Shown one piece after another: positions 37,903 to 48,753 of a stretch of DNA of 64,000 nucleotides. A model generated the notes under the pieces. The model ran no database searches and was not told where the DNA came from. It saw nothing but the letters and a program-made list of their open reading frames with translations. The number at the start of each line of letters is the position of its first letter. Position 1 is the stretch's first letter. This DNA comes from Ligustrum vulgare (lineage: Eukaryota; Streptophyta; Magnoliopsida; Lamiales; Oleaceae): the NCBI GenBank assembly GCA_963555705.1, contig OY743180.1, positions 43,990,129-44,054,128 of the forward strand, given 5' to 3'. The position numbers and the translations under genes were made by a program.

Positions 37903-39210
37903 GTTAGTTATCAAATATCATAAATTGGTTTTTGCATATGATCAATAGAAAACTGGTTTTTAAGATTCTTATATATCCACTTATTATGATATGAATGCCA
38001 TATTATATCCAAATTCAAGGATAAAAAATAATAAGAAAGCACTATATTGTGTTGAAATTTGATGAGTCCCTATAAAAATGGACTTTCCAATTGTGAAAGA
38101 AGCGAGATCGGTGGTTTTGCACCATTTCTACCATCCTTTCCCTGATTCTATATACTGATATTTCAGTGTTCATTAAAAGAGAGCACAGTAGAGCTTTTTT
38201 ATTTATTTATTTACTGCGTATCCAGTCCATGACTATATGTCTAGTTTCTATATTTTATACTAATCTGAATTATGCCGCTTTACTGGGCTTTGAACAATGA
38301 ACATCACTCTCAAATTTTAAAATGCATTTTGTGAGTTAGATATAGATTCTAGAGTACCTCAGTACACAAATTGAGGAAGATGACTCTTATTCATTGATCG
38401 TATGGAGGTTTTCTCTTCACAAATAAAAAAAGGACTTGACGCCTGTCTGCAAAAATCATCCCACCACAACAATATCCTAAAAAATTCACCCAAAAGTCTC
38501 CGTAATCCACTAAATTCTCACCAATTTTTCTACAGGATATGTCTCCGACTCTTCTTCCACCACTCATCTTCGCAATCCGGCTTTCGGTGACTAATTAGAG
38601 ATCCATAACCAGCAGAAATTGTCATCTTCCTTCACATTCCTTCAGTTTCTCCGACCCATTCTCATGCTACTTGCCTCCTCCAGGTCCGCCTACTCCTTAC
38701 AGACACAATCCGTTGGGACCCATCGTGAGTTCAATTCTATAATTAGTCTCCAAAAACCTAATAAGACTGGTTTGAACTATTTCTTATTTTTTTTTCCTCA
38801 CTTTGGAGAGTCATATGCTTTCAATTTCATCAAAATATTGCAATTAACTCTATAAGCAATATACAAAGAGCTAAGAAATTACTATTTTATACTTAAAAAG
38901 GCCCAACTGCTGCTAGAAATTCAAAATTGACAGAGTGACAATATTTTGATGAAGATTGCTTTTGCTAATAATATTTATTTTACCTCCTGAATTTTTTTCG
39001 GATAACTGGATTTAGGTTGTCCAGGAACTAAGTATTCAGAGGATTGTTCTACTTCATTTTATGTCCGAGGCATGTTGTTAGTCAGAATTGCAGTCATTTC
39101 CACTTACTTGGTTTAAGCTTAGGGATATTTTTGAGATCTATTGTAAGTTGATTTGTACAATAAACTGGCAACAGTGAAGTTGTAACTAATGTCTTGATTT
39201 TCCCTATCTC
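37903..39210. other. Spacer without recognised features
   Basis: AT-rich; short frames at 38402-38590 and 38619-38855 have no motif and are probably chance. Confidence 0.5.
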
Positions 39211-39297
39211 CCTATCCCTACCTATGTAAAAGAGTCACTTCCCTAAAACACTGTTTCCCTACCTATATATAAAAGAGTCACTTCCCTAAAACACTGT
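39211..39297 (+). repeat. Two tandem Helitron 5'-end-like repeats
   Basis: CCCTACCTATGTAAAAGAGT and CCCTACCTATATATAAAAGA, each followed by CACTTCCCTAAAACACTG, lie head to tail. They match the 5' end of the Helitron at 42890 (TCTATATAAAAGAGTCACTT, then CCCCAAAACACTG). Confidence 0.7.
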
Positions 39298-39326
39298 CTT
39301 CTCTTCTCCCTTCTTCTTCTACAAAA

Positions 39327-39637
39327 TAGAAGAGTGGCTTTGTGTATTCACTATTCATTTTTGGTTGGTAGTATTCACATGTTAAAGTCAAGTTTTTTTT
39401 TTTTTCCCAACTATTCATTAATTGGTTTTACAATTGGCACTGTATGGATATATACATCCTATCTCCTTCTCCTTCCTATCTCCTATCCTATCTCTCTCTC
39501 CTACAATAGAAGAGTGGCTCTGTGTATTCACTGATCATTTTTGGTTGGTTGTGTTCACACGTTAAAGTTAATGTTTTTTTTTTCAACTATTCATTAACTG
39601 GTTTTGCAATTAGCACTGTATGGATATATAAAACTAC
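39327..39637. repeat. Imperfect direct duplication, about 180-bp unit
   Basis: AATAGAAGAGTGGCTTTGTG through CACTGTATGGATATATA (39327-39455) repeats at 39506-39637 with about 90 percent similarity by eye. The copies differ in the length of an internal T tract. Confidence 0.8.
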
Positions 39638-39965
39638 AATAATCCCCTCAAAGTCGGATACAACCCACTTGTCTCTCTTTGAAGTATACTGACTATTTCT
39701 AACCACACAAAAATCACGCCTTCGCTTCTCTACCGATCTCGATCTCGAAGATGGTCTTTATCAACGTTTTGATAAGGTTCGATTCGGTCTTTCTGCTTCC
39801 CCACCCGTCGATCTACTACCTTCGATCCTTCTTTTTTAGCGGCCGCCTTCTTCTTCGTCGAGCTTTCAATGCTTAATTATATACGTATATGTACACTGAG
39901 AAATATGTTTACTAGTATTTGATTTGATTTTGTTGGATTTTGTGAGTTTTGTTTATTGTGTGCAG

Positions 39966-40117
39966 TAAGGGTTCGTAGAGGGATTTCGGTATGGTGATTT
40001 TGGAAAGGAAAAAGACGGTGAATAGGTTGGTAGTGGACGAGGCTGTTAATCATGATAATTCTGTGTTGGCTCTCCACCTTAATAAAGCTTTTCCACGGAG
40101 ATACCATCCTAATCAAG
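39966..40117 (+). pseudogene. CDC48: CDC48/p97 AAA-ATPase N-domain exon fragment
   Basis: Between a TGTGCAG acceptor and an ATCAAG|GTTCG donor the frame reads KGS, a TAG, RDFGMVILERKKTVNRLVVD, then EAVNHDNSVLALH. After a shift near 40093 it ends GDTILIK. These are the hallmark N-terminal residues of plant CDC48 (ILERKK..NRLVVDEA..DNS..ALH and GDTILIKG), the ubiquitin-selective unfoldase. Only this exon is present and it carries a stop and a frameshift. Intron sequence flanks it, so it was copied from genomic DNA. It sits inside the candidate non-autonomous Helitron. Confidence 0.85.
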
Positions 40118-41043
40118 GTTCGATCATGTTTTGTGTTTGAATTAATAAGTGGGTTGTTTTCGTTTCTTCTGTATTATGTTTGATTTTGAGGGCTCATTGT
40201 GATTGGGAAGTTGAGGGTGTTGTTAATAGAGTTTTGGATGGAGGATTATTTTGAGTTTAAGATCTAGGTCATTTTAAAATTCTAACAAAGTTTGGCCTCT
40301 AAGACATAATTGGTTTGTACTTTGACTAACGTGTTAAAAGTTTGATGTTTAGAGGTATACCTAGGATTCTTCAATCTTTTTTGCTTTTATTTTTTGAAAG
40401 CTTCTTAGATTGGATATCTTTAATCTGTCTCCCTTTCCTCAAGTGAAACTTTTGAAAACAAGTATCCTTATAACTGGAACAGAAACTGTGATTCAGAATA
40501 ATAAACTTGCTCGGTGATTAGAAATTAAGGTTGTGGAGTTTTCGGTTAGCAGACAAGAGCATATTTTCCAAAACTAGGTATTGATTTCTTTGATCTTTAG
40601 ACTTATGTAAAATAATTTGAATACTTCAGAAAAGTGCTTGGTTTTTAGATTTGTACTTTCAGGTTAGGATTTTAAATCTAATTTGGTTGTGTCTCTACTA
40701 CGGTTGATATTTTAGTGTTTTTAGACCTTAGGTTTATTTAGGGACTTCAATGCTAATGTAACCATAAAAAAAAAATGCTAATGTGTTGAGACGTGTTAAG
40801 ATTGTTGTGGTTGACGATTAAGAACGTCATGAATGCTTCTTTCAAATTCAAGATCTCAAAGCTTTGAAAGAAATATAGAGCAATCAAAAGAGTTTTATGA
40901 TCGAAATTGTATTTATGAGAATCATAAGGGCCGCATAGTATTTTAATTCCTACTAATGATGTTTTCAATAATTTTTTATGGTTTATTCTTCCCTGAAATA
41001 GATAGTTATTGGAAAGTATCTTACCGTTGATTGTCTTTTGTTA

Positions 41044-41110
41044 GATGTTGACGACACTATATACCCTCAAAGTTTCGGTATCTCTACAAAGTGTACTAAA
41101 ACCACCATAG
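41044..41110 (+). pseudogene. HAD-type pyrimidine 5'-nucleotidase exon fragment
   Basis: The 22-codon piece DVDDTIYPQSFGIS then TKCTKTTI resembles the catalytic DxDDTLYPLSSGIS...CTKNI motif I of plant SDT1-like HAD nucleotidases. The first Asp is the usual nucleophile. It is bounded by a TTTTGTTAG acceptor-like sequence and a TAG|GTAAGG donor. The frame is clean but only this exon remains. Confidence 0.6.
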
Positions 41111-41404
41111 GTAAGGATTAAGATGCGATGAATTTGTTGTCTTATTTTTTTCTAATCTTGTTTACTGCCCTCAAGTTGTAGTAAAAAATTGTTTACTTAG
41201 TTTTAATTATACTTGTGAGATGATTGTGAATGAGTTCATATTTATATTTTGCACTTGAATATATCACATATGAAAACAATATGCACTCTAATATGTTTCC
41301 ATATTTCTACAATAACAGGTTTTCTTGTGTTGGTTCTTTATGTTTCCTCTCCTTTCTTCATGCTTCTAATTGACTAACTTCTTCCTACATATCATTTCTA
41401 TAAA

Positions 41405-41711
41405 AGGAACTTTATAAAATAGTTTACTTCTGTTACTTAGGTAAGAAAATAACTTTGCTAACAACATCTAATGGCATTTTTCTATTTTCTATTTCCTTTT
41501 CATTTCCCTCTTTTCTTTAAAAAAATAAAATAACATCATTGAACCAAATGAAATAGAAATTATATGAACGTAAAATATAAATTGTAACAAACCTGAAAAA
41601 AATTATTTCAACCTATTTCATATATATTAAATACACGCGAAATTATTATTAACTTAACAAATTTCCTAGTACTAACACCAACAACATCAAACAGGAATTA
41701 TTATTATTTTT

Positions 41712-41758
<47 letters not shown>

Positions 41759-41920
41759 AAAAAAATCTTGTTCTATTAGTTAGTTAAAAAAATAATTTTG
41801 CTAATAACATCTACTGCCTTCTTTCTATTTTTATTTCCCCCTTTACATTTTAAAATCCATTAAACCAAATAAATATAAAAATAATAGAAACGTAAAATAT
41901 AAGTTGCAAAAAAAAACCTT
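41405..41920. repeat. Two diverged direct copies of a ~190-bp AT-rich unit around an AT microsatellite
   Basis: TTTGCTAACAACATCTA...GAACGTAAAATATAAATTG (41405-41600) recurs as TTTGCTAATAACATCTA...GAAACGTAAAATATAAGTTG (41765-41920). The (AT)n run at 41716-41754 lies between them. Confidence 0.7.
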
Positions 41921-42227
41921 GTTTAGATGCACAACCACACCATGATTTTGAAGATGCAATCCCGTAAGCCGCATTTCTCTTTCCAAATAGCTAACTTTTA
42001 AGTAGAAATTTCTTATTTATGTAAATCCATACCAGTGAATGAGGAGCGGAAGAATTTGCTTAGAAGTATAGATTGATGAGGTTGATAATTATATTGGAAT
42101 CACGGTAATAAATTCGACTATAAAACGTCGTACATAGGTAAGAATGATACATTCTTTATTCCCCATCATGTTTATTTGTTGGTAATTCTTTTTTAACTTC
42201 TCTTTCAGTTAAACCAATGAATAATCT

Positions 42228-42596
42228 TTGGCCAAAATAACATATTGTTACTTATGCAGTGAATTACTGAGCTCTCCTAGAAGACGTATTGTTGAGATTC
42301 TTGCACTTCTTCATTCGGCCAAAGATTTCGAGAGTCAGAAGCTGCCTCCATCATATGATGATTCTCGTCTTTACGGTTGGAAAGATCACCTAAATGCTGC
42401 TCTAGAGAAGAAATAAAAGAAGATGGAACCTTATGATTTCAAGGTTGAGAAGAAATACAAATCAAAAGAGCAACAAGAAGGAAATCGAGCATCTACGAAA
42501 AATTTGGAGCATTATGATATTGGAGATATAGCAAAATCAATGCAAACATTTGTTAAGTCGAGCTATGAAGGCATTGAGGTTCGGGAAAAAGATTAG
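42228..42596 (+). pseudogene. Unrecognised protein fragment with one internal stop
   Basis: A frame reading LLSSPRRRIVEILALLHSA, KLPPSYDDSRLYGWKDHLNA, a TAA at 42414, then YDFKVEKKYKSKEQ, IAKSMQTFVKSSYEG and a TAG at 42594. The composition is that of a real C-terminal coding exon, charged and helical. It faintly resembles the C-terminal part of plant ecdysoneless/SGT1-like proteins (SYEG-type ending), but I am not sure. The 5' portion is probably not its natural start, because coding-like sequence begins at about 42255. Confidence 0.45.
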
Positions 42597-43275
42597 TGCA
42601 CCCTTTATCCTCTTACATTTCTTTTAGAGACATGGAAGGTTTTATACTTTTATTTTGAGCTCATCAACTACATGAATTATTTGTGTTTATCTACACTGGA
42701 AAATGTTGATAGAATATTGTGTTGTTTATATTAATGGTTGTATGACGTGGACGCTACACGTCTTTTTTATTCATTTGATAGCAATAAATATTAAAGAACA
42801 TACTTCATGTTTATTGACCTATTTTCTCTATTTCACGAAAGAAAATCGACTACAAATTGTTTCTTGTACAACGTATGAGTCGACACTAGTCTATATAAAA
42901 GAGTCACTTCCCCAAAACACTGTTCATTCTTTCGTCCTGGTAAACAACGACGTTTTCATATCAAATTCTAAATAAAGTTATGTAATAGTGTTTTGCTTCC
43001 TGTAAATGTCATGCCCTTATTCTCTCTCCTCCATATTCTGCTTTTCATTCACTTTCTATCAAGCTTAGATCTAATGTAGCAAGTATTTGTAAGTAAACAT
43101 TTTAGTGGGTGAAGGTCATTGGTATTTGTTTGTGTATGGAGACAAAGTCGGTCTTCTTCTTAGCTATGAGAGAGGAAGTAGTGAGAGGTCTCACTCCAAT
43201 TTGGCCTAGGAAGGGGAGGAGTCCGTCTCCATCGGGCTCGAAACTTCTCAGGCGGAGGAGATGTAGCAATTTGCG

Positions 43276-43294
43276 CCCCCCCCCCCCCCCCCCC
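43276..43294. repeat. Run of 19 cytosines
   Basis: Uninterrupted C19 (G19 on the other strand). The open frames across it, including the poly-Gly run on the minus strand, are not credible genes. Confidence 0.9.
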
Positions 43295-44550
43295 GAAATG
43301 TACAGACCTGATAAACGAAAAGTGGAATCACTGGTGTCGGACTTCTTCCATTTCCACTTATGGGCCAAGTTTTTGGAGTTCAGATGTGAGATTGTTGCTC
43401 AGCATCTTGGGTGCGCTACTGGCCACAGTGCACATTAGCAACCACCTTTTACCCCATCCCAGATTCCCAGCATTAAAGACCCTCCCATTGTTAGTTGTTT
43501 CTATTTCCCTCACTCTTACTGGTTTACCCAGCATTTCATCTTCAATTCATATTTTCGCATATTTTCGAAAATTATTGCTTACATATCGCAACTCCTAGAC
43601 AATGTAGATGATTTGATCGGTGTTGGTCATATACCTTAGCCACTTGCATGTCAATTTAGATATTAGCTTAGTAGAATAAACCCACTTGTTCTATTTTTAA
43701 GTGAGTGACATGCTGGTACTTATCGAAAGAAATGCAACGTGCTATTTAGAAGGCATCTTAATTTTGTAGCACTGTTATAATAGCTGTCAATCCTAATTTA
43801 TATATGTTCTGTTACTCAATTTTTTTTCGAGAGTATATTGAGAAACAAGCTCAGCATTTATAAACTAAGTTTCAATGAGTAACTCAGGCGACCCTAAAGT
43901 TGCTATTGAAGAGGTTGGGTTTATATTAGCTGAACTAAATGTGTTTTTACAGGTTATATGTCAAAAATGAAATTATTAGTGCTTATATTTATTATAATTA
44001 TAAAATAAATAAAATATGCTATTTTTTTCCATAGGAATACAAGACAATTATCCGTCAGGTGCAAAACCAACAAAGACAGCTAAAAAAAGGCATTTCGTAG
44101 GTCTCAAGAAGAAGGCTATGTTGAACAGCGTAAACGTATACCGAATTTGGATGGTAACATGATTGTTTTATTTTTTTCTTTTCGATTTTTATTTGGTGTT
44201 TCTCTTGTCAGCTTTTAAATTTTTAACATAGTGTTATTATTTAGATTGTTAGAATCAGAATATAGCCCTTACGAAATATTTACAAGCATTTTTTTAATTT
44301 ATCATATATAATACATTAACATACAAAGATTTGTAATGGCCTTATTCTAATCATGTCAAATTTTTTTTTTTTTTTTTAGTTGAAGGAAAAAATTTCATAA
44401 TTAGTTATAACCGCTCCTTATTGTTCATTTTTTTGCTGGTTTTCATAAAGTTATTTTTCCACTTCGGCTGCTGAACAAAACAATAACTTCCTACATTATG
44501 GAAGTCGAACCTCTTTAGTTAGCCTTGAACAACATACTGTAGAAACTTCT

Positions 44551-46556
44551 TTGTCAGCACCACATGTAGTCACTAAAGAACCATGTGATTTACAAGTTCG
44601 AAACACGTCACATCAAAGCACCCAATTAACCATACCTATAGCCGCTTATGTATTGCCCCATTATACTTTTTGCGAGCATTGTGGTGCAAAAAAATTTTAC
44701 AGAGAAAGCAAAGGATTCTGTTGCTTTGATGGGAAGGTCAAATTACGTACACATTCTATACCTGATGAATTGTTTCAACTTTTTACTTCGAGTTGTCAAG
44801 AGTCTACTCATTTCAGAACCGTTTGTCAATCATATAACAATCATTCTGCTTTCACCTCTTTTGGTGTAAAATATGATAAAGAATTTTGCAAAGCAAATAA
44901 AGGTATTTACACTTTCAGGGTACAGGGATAGGTATATTACTATGTCAACCAGCTTTTATCTTGCGATGATGCTAAGCCTTCTTATAGACAACTTTATTTT
45001 TACGATACTGAAAACAAAGTGCATAACCGTCTTCATAGCTTAGATAGGTTCCTTGAAACAGTTTTATTAAAAAATTATTCAATGCTTGAAAATTAATCCT
45101 TATTCAAGGTTTTTTAGATCCTTAAATGACAAAGAAAACTTGGACGCTCAACGAATTCAAATCAGGTGTCATCCGAGAATTGACCAATGTGTTTATAATA
45201 CACCTGTCTCTTCTCAAGTTGCTGCAATCTAGGTAGAAGAAGATCCATGTGCAAACATTAGAGCTCGTGATATCTCTATTTGCGCGGGCACTCAGGCACT
45301 CTCACAAAGTTCATTATTATTACGGTTGTTATGACCTTTCGCAGTATCCATTATTATTTCCATACGATGAACCTGGTTGGCATGAAGGTATTGAGCGTAT
45401 TAGAAATACCATCGAACAACCAAAATGTGTGTATGATGTTTTGGTAGATGTAAATAGCTTAGTCTATCCTGAACAACTTATTCAAATAGAATCCGAAGGT
45501 TATTTTACCAGTTATTTACTATATAAAAATTATTTCATTTTTTTAAACAGTCTATTTAATCAATTTTTTAATTTGCTCGTATGTCCATTCGTTTTTATAG
45601 TGCTTAACTATGGTAAGAAACTCTACCAGATCTCTTGTAGAGAATATTATTATTACAAGCTGCAAATTCAACCGTCAGGTAAATCTCTATTACTCCATGG
45701 GGGTAGACTTCTACAACAGCATGTAGTTGATATGCATATTAAAATTGAAACATCTAGGCTTGATTATTTTCGTTATAATCAAAAGCAAATACGTGCGGAA
45801 CTTTAAATGGAATAGTTGATAGTGTTAAAAATGGAGAAAATCAAGAGATTGGAAAAAAAATGATTTTGCCAGTGACGTTCACATGTGGTCCTAGGGATAT
45901 GCAAAAGAGATACAGAGATGGGATGACTCTTGTCTAGCGATATGGAAAGCTAGATATATTTTTTACAATGACTTGCAATCCTAATTGGCCTGAAATTAAA
46001 TAAGAATTAGAATACTCTGATGAGGCACAGAACCGACCTAACCTCATAGCTCGTATTTTTGGAAAACTTGATGAACTGAAGAATGATTTAATTCACAAAC
46101 ATATTTTAGGGCCAGTAGTTGCCTATATTTATGTGATTGAGTTTCAAAAAAGAGGTGTTCCTCGTGCACAGTTTTTACTGATATTCAAAGATGGTCATAA
46201 AATTTGTACGCATGCTGAAGTTGATAATAGTGTCTTGTGAATTACCTGATGAACAATTATTTCCTCACTTGCATTCTATTGTTGTTAGGCATATGATGCA
46301 CGGTCCTTGTGGTACGTTAAATTTAAAGAATGTCTGCATGAATGATGATAGTTGTTGCAAAATATTTCGCCAATTTGTTGCATTCAATAGCATTTTATAC
46401 ATAAACTTCACTCATATTAATGTTATTGAATTAATGCTATTAATTGTAAAGGAATATACAAGAATACAACAAGGTTGTTGGGATGGAGACATAGGAATTG
46501 ATTTTATTGGGACGAAATTTGAAAGTTTGATTTTTTACTTAGTTTTGAGCTTATAA
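44551..46556 (+). pseudogene. Helitron Rep (HUH endonuclease) remnant, no helicase
   Basis: Helitron proteins nick and join single strands with an HUH-tyrosine Rep domain and unwind DNA with a PIF1-type helicase. Pieces recognised in order: CEHCGAKKFYRESKGFCC (44660-44720), FGVKYDKEFCKANKGIYTF (about 44863), LSQYPLLFPYDEPGWHEGI (about 45330), SCREYYYYKLQ (about 45630), LLQQHVVDMHIKIETSRLDY, TCNPNWPEIK (about 45972), LGPVVAYIYVIEFQKRG (about 46108) and VRHMMHGPCG (about 46288). Stops and frame changes are frequent. The HUH site reads PRAQ (46160-46171) where active proteins have PHAH. Nothing resembling the YLFKY tyrosine block or PIF1 helicase follows, so the C-terminal two thirds is gone. 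Confidence 0.85.
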
Positions 46557-48457
46557 GGTTTACAATCTGTATGTTGAACGCTTAATACCCGTTGAATTAT
46601 CTACTTGAAAACAAATCAGTATACCTTTTGCTAAATTCAACTTTGTGAGAATTGAATTTTGTTTGTAAGATATGGGAGACCTCTTTGGTTGTTGTTGTCG
46701 TCTATATAGCATGGGTTTCACCATTTGAATTTTGGTTTCTTGAATTTGTACGATTGTTAGTGATTTATGTTAATTTTCAGGCAACAATTGATGATGCAGA
46801 GTGATGATCTTAACCATTGCTCATTTATGGAGGTACTTAAATCCCTATGCCCTTTAAGGCATGTGCATAAATTATTTTGGCTTAAAAACTATATTTGTCG
46901 AACATAAATTGTATAATATTTTAAGCATTGCTAATTTGCATAGGTACTTAAATTGCTATGTCCTTCAAGGAATGTGCATATATGATTTGGGCTTAAAAGT
47001 TTTCTTTGTCGAACATAAGTGTTAATTGTAACATTGGTTAGGCAGCTTATTTGATTTTTCATTGCAAGATTTTCATTTTATTATCCCCTGTCAAGACCCA
47101 TTATTTGAAAATAACGTGGTTTGTACTAGTAAATTTTTGAAGAATATGTGGTTAAAAAGTAGAAAATCTTTTTAGATTTATGTGTAGATTATTTTATTAA
47201 TAGAATATGTGGTTGAAAACGAGTTTTGAAAATAATGAGTTTTTGAATAATGTATACCAGACAGGGGCTTAATGTGTTCATTCTATGATTCATATATGTT
47301 GGTATTTATCGCAAGCAATTTTGAATTATTGCAAAAGAAAATGCCATTAATGGATCAAATCTTGTTTTTCTAAAACTTTAAGTGATTTTTACTTACTTTT
47401 TTGCCTCTTGAATGTTGTCTATTTTTTCCTTGACGAAGAGGTCTGATTTTATCTATGGATAAATTTGATAATGAGACGCAAAAAAAATTTAAGGCACTCG
47501 TATTTCAGTTAAAATTATAAAACTTATTCTCCTATGAGAATATTTAATTTTAAGATTACATTTTTCTCTTTCGTTTTGGTCTAACTTATTTTTCGTATTG
47601 GTAATGTGTTCTCTATTTCAGTAATTTTATTTTTTAATGTTCTTTTGATAGTGTGTGGAGTGACTGCATTAGTATTCATCATTTTTTTTACTTTTACGAC
47701 TTCTGGTTGGATATGGGAGATTCACCTGTCTGTTAATTTCCGATGCCTAGTGCATTTTATTTGGGTCAAGACAAAGAATGAGGTATGAGGTATGTTATCC
47801 ATAATGGATACACATTAATCTAACCATTTTTTATATCTAATTCACATATTTTTTTGATCTCCAATTTGAAACGTGAATGAGTAATTGAAATTCTTATTTG
47901 CACACATAAGAGCATAATAGATAGTATAATATATAGTTAAAGATGTATTTAGAGAGTTACAATGTACTGATTTTGTTCATTTGCCAAGTTTAACAAAATT
48001 GTATTTCTAGATTCTATTGTAGTCTGGAAACAAGAGTCTAGCCTAAATCCCACGAATTGCCTAGATATTTGATCATGGAGTTCGTTCATATAGGGGGTGA
48101 ATTTGTTTTTATTGATTCATATCGTTTTGATAACATTTATGTATTTTTGTTCTTTGGTTGAAGAGTCTATTTTTGTTTCAAGGGATTTTTACTTTGAATT
48201 TTTATTTTGTTTCATCTGCTATAATCGTATTTTTCTCCAATAAAATTGTTTTTGCATACCGACATGGGGATGGTTTGTCCATTCTTAGTTATAACTTATA
48301 ATCGTATCTTTTGGAATTCATGCATTTTTTATTATAAATAGTTGGTTATTTAAGCAAGTCACATCTCAAGTAAATAGAAATTGTCTATTTTTTTGCTTAA
48401 TTATTGCATTCTTAGCACTAGATAAGGTGTTTCATCCATAATTTTCACTGGAAACTC
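46557..48457. other. Helitron interior without recognised genes
   Basis: AT-rich. A short duplicated phrase, ATTGCTCATTTATGGAGGTAC and ATTGCTAATTTGCATAGGTAC with the ~60 bp after it, occurs near 46815 and 46925. Frame 47606-47788 is hydrophobic but has no recognised motif. Confidence 0.5.
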
Positions 48458-48753
48458 ATGCCCTTGATTTCAAGCAACACCCTCCTCATTTCCTTGCTAA
48501 TACTTTCCTTCAGTGTTTCCCTTTCTTGTGAGGGTTGCAATCCTGAAGGTACCTACTATAAACTAAACATATTATTAAAATTTTCTGTACTAAATTTGAT
48601 GTTTTTGTTGTAGGTTGTAGTAGCAGCTTTGATTGCCATAAGGGATGCTTTAAATGATTCTCATGGAGTTCTTGGCAATTGGGATAAAGATTCAGTGGAT
48701 CCCTATAACTGATCTATTACCACTTGCAAGTATGAAAATGTCGTCACTACTAT
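48458..48753 (+). pseudogene. LRR receptor-like kinase (NIK/SERK type) N-terminal exons captured by the Helitron
   Basis: Exon 1 (48458-48548) starts at ATG and encodes a signal peptide (MPLISSNTLLISLLILSFSV then SLSCEGCNPE), ending GAAG|GTACCT. After a 65-bp intron ending GTTGTAG, exon 2 (48614-48753) encodes VVAALIAIRDALNDSHGVLG and NWDKDSVDPYN, a TGA, then SITTCKYENVVTTM, ending at GTAAGT. This is the LRRNT_2 cap of NIK/SERK-like receptor kinases (family pattern EVQALM.IK..L.DPHGVL.NWD.DSVDPCSW.MVTC). The first Cys of the cap pair is replaced by Tyr, and the exon junction has lost a few codons and the frame. No LRRs or kinase follow. Confidence 0.8.

Larger units (their letters stand above)
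39229..42889 (+). mobile_element. Candidate non-autonomous Helitron carrying gene fragments
   Basis: The 5' side has the terminus-like CTATATATAAAAGAGTCACT sequence (39229 or 39262). The 3' side ends at 42889 with GTACAACGTATGAGTCGACA then CTAG. That 3' end matches 13 of 17 bases of the 3' end of the neighbouring Helitron (GTGCATCGCATGGGTCGGGC) and keeps the canonical CTAG followed by T. Inside are exon pieces of CDC48, a HAD-type phosphatase and an unrecognised protein, as expected of gene capture. Which of the two 5' ends is used is uncertain, and the terminal hairpin is decayed. Confidence 0.55.

Noticed and set aside
42886..42936. Ordinary host sequence before the Helitron start
   Set aside because: First taken as flank, but CTAG and the similarity to the other 3' end make a second Helitron end the better reading.
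43109..43438. Frame across the C19 tract
   Set aside because: The reading frame depends on the homopolymer length and gives poly-Pro or poly-Gly; no domain on either side.
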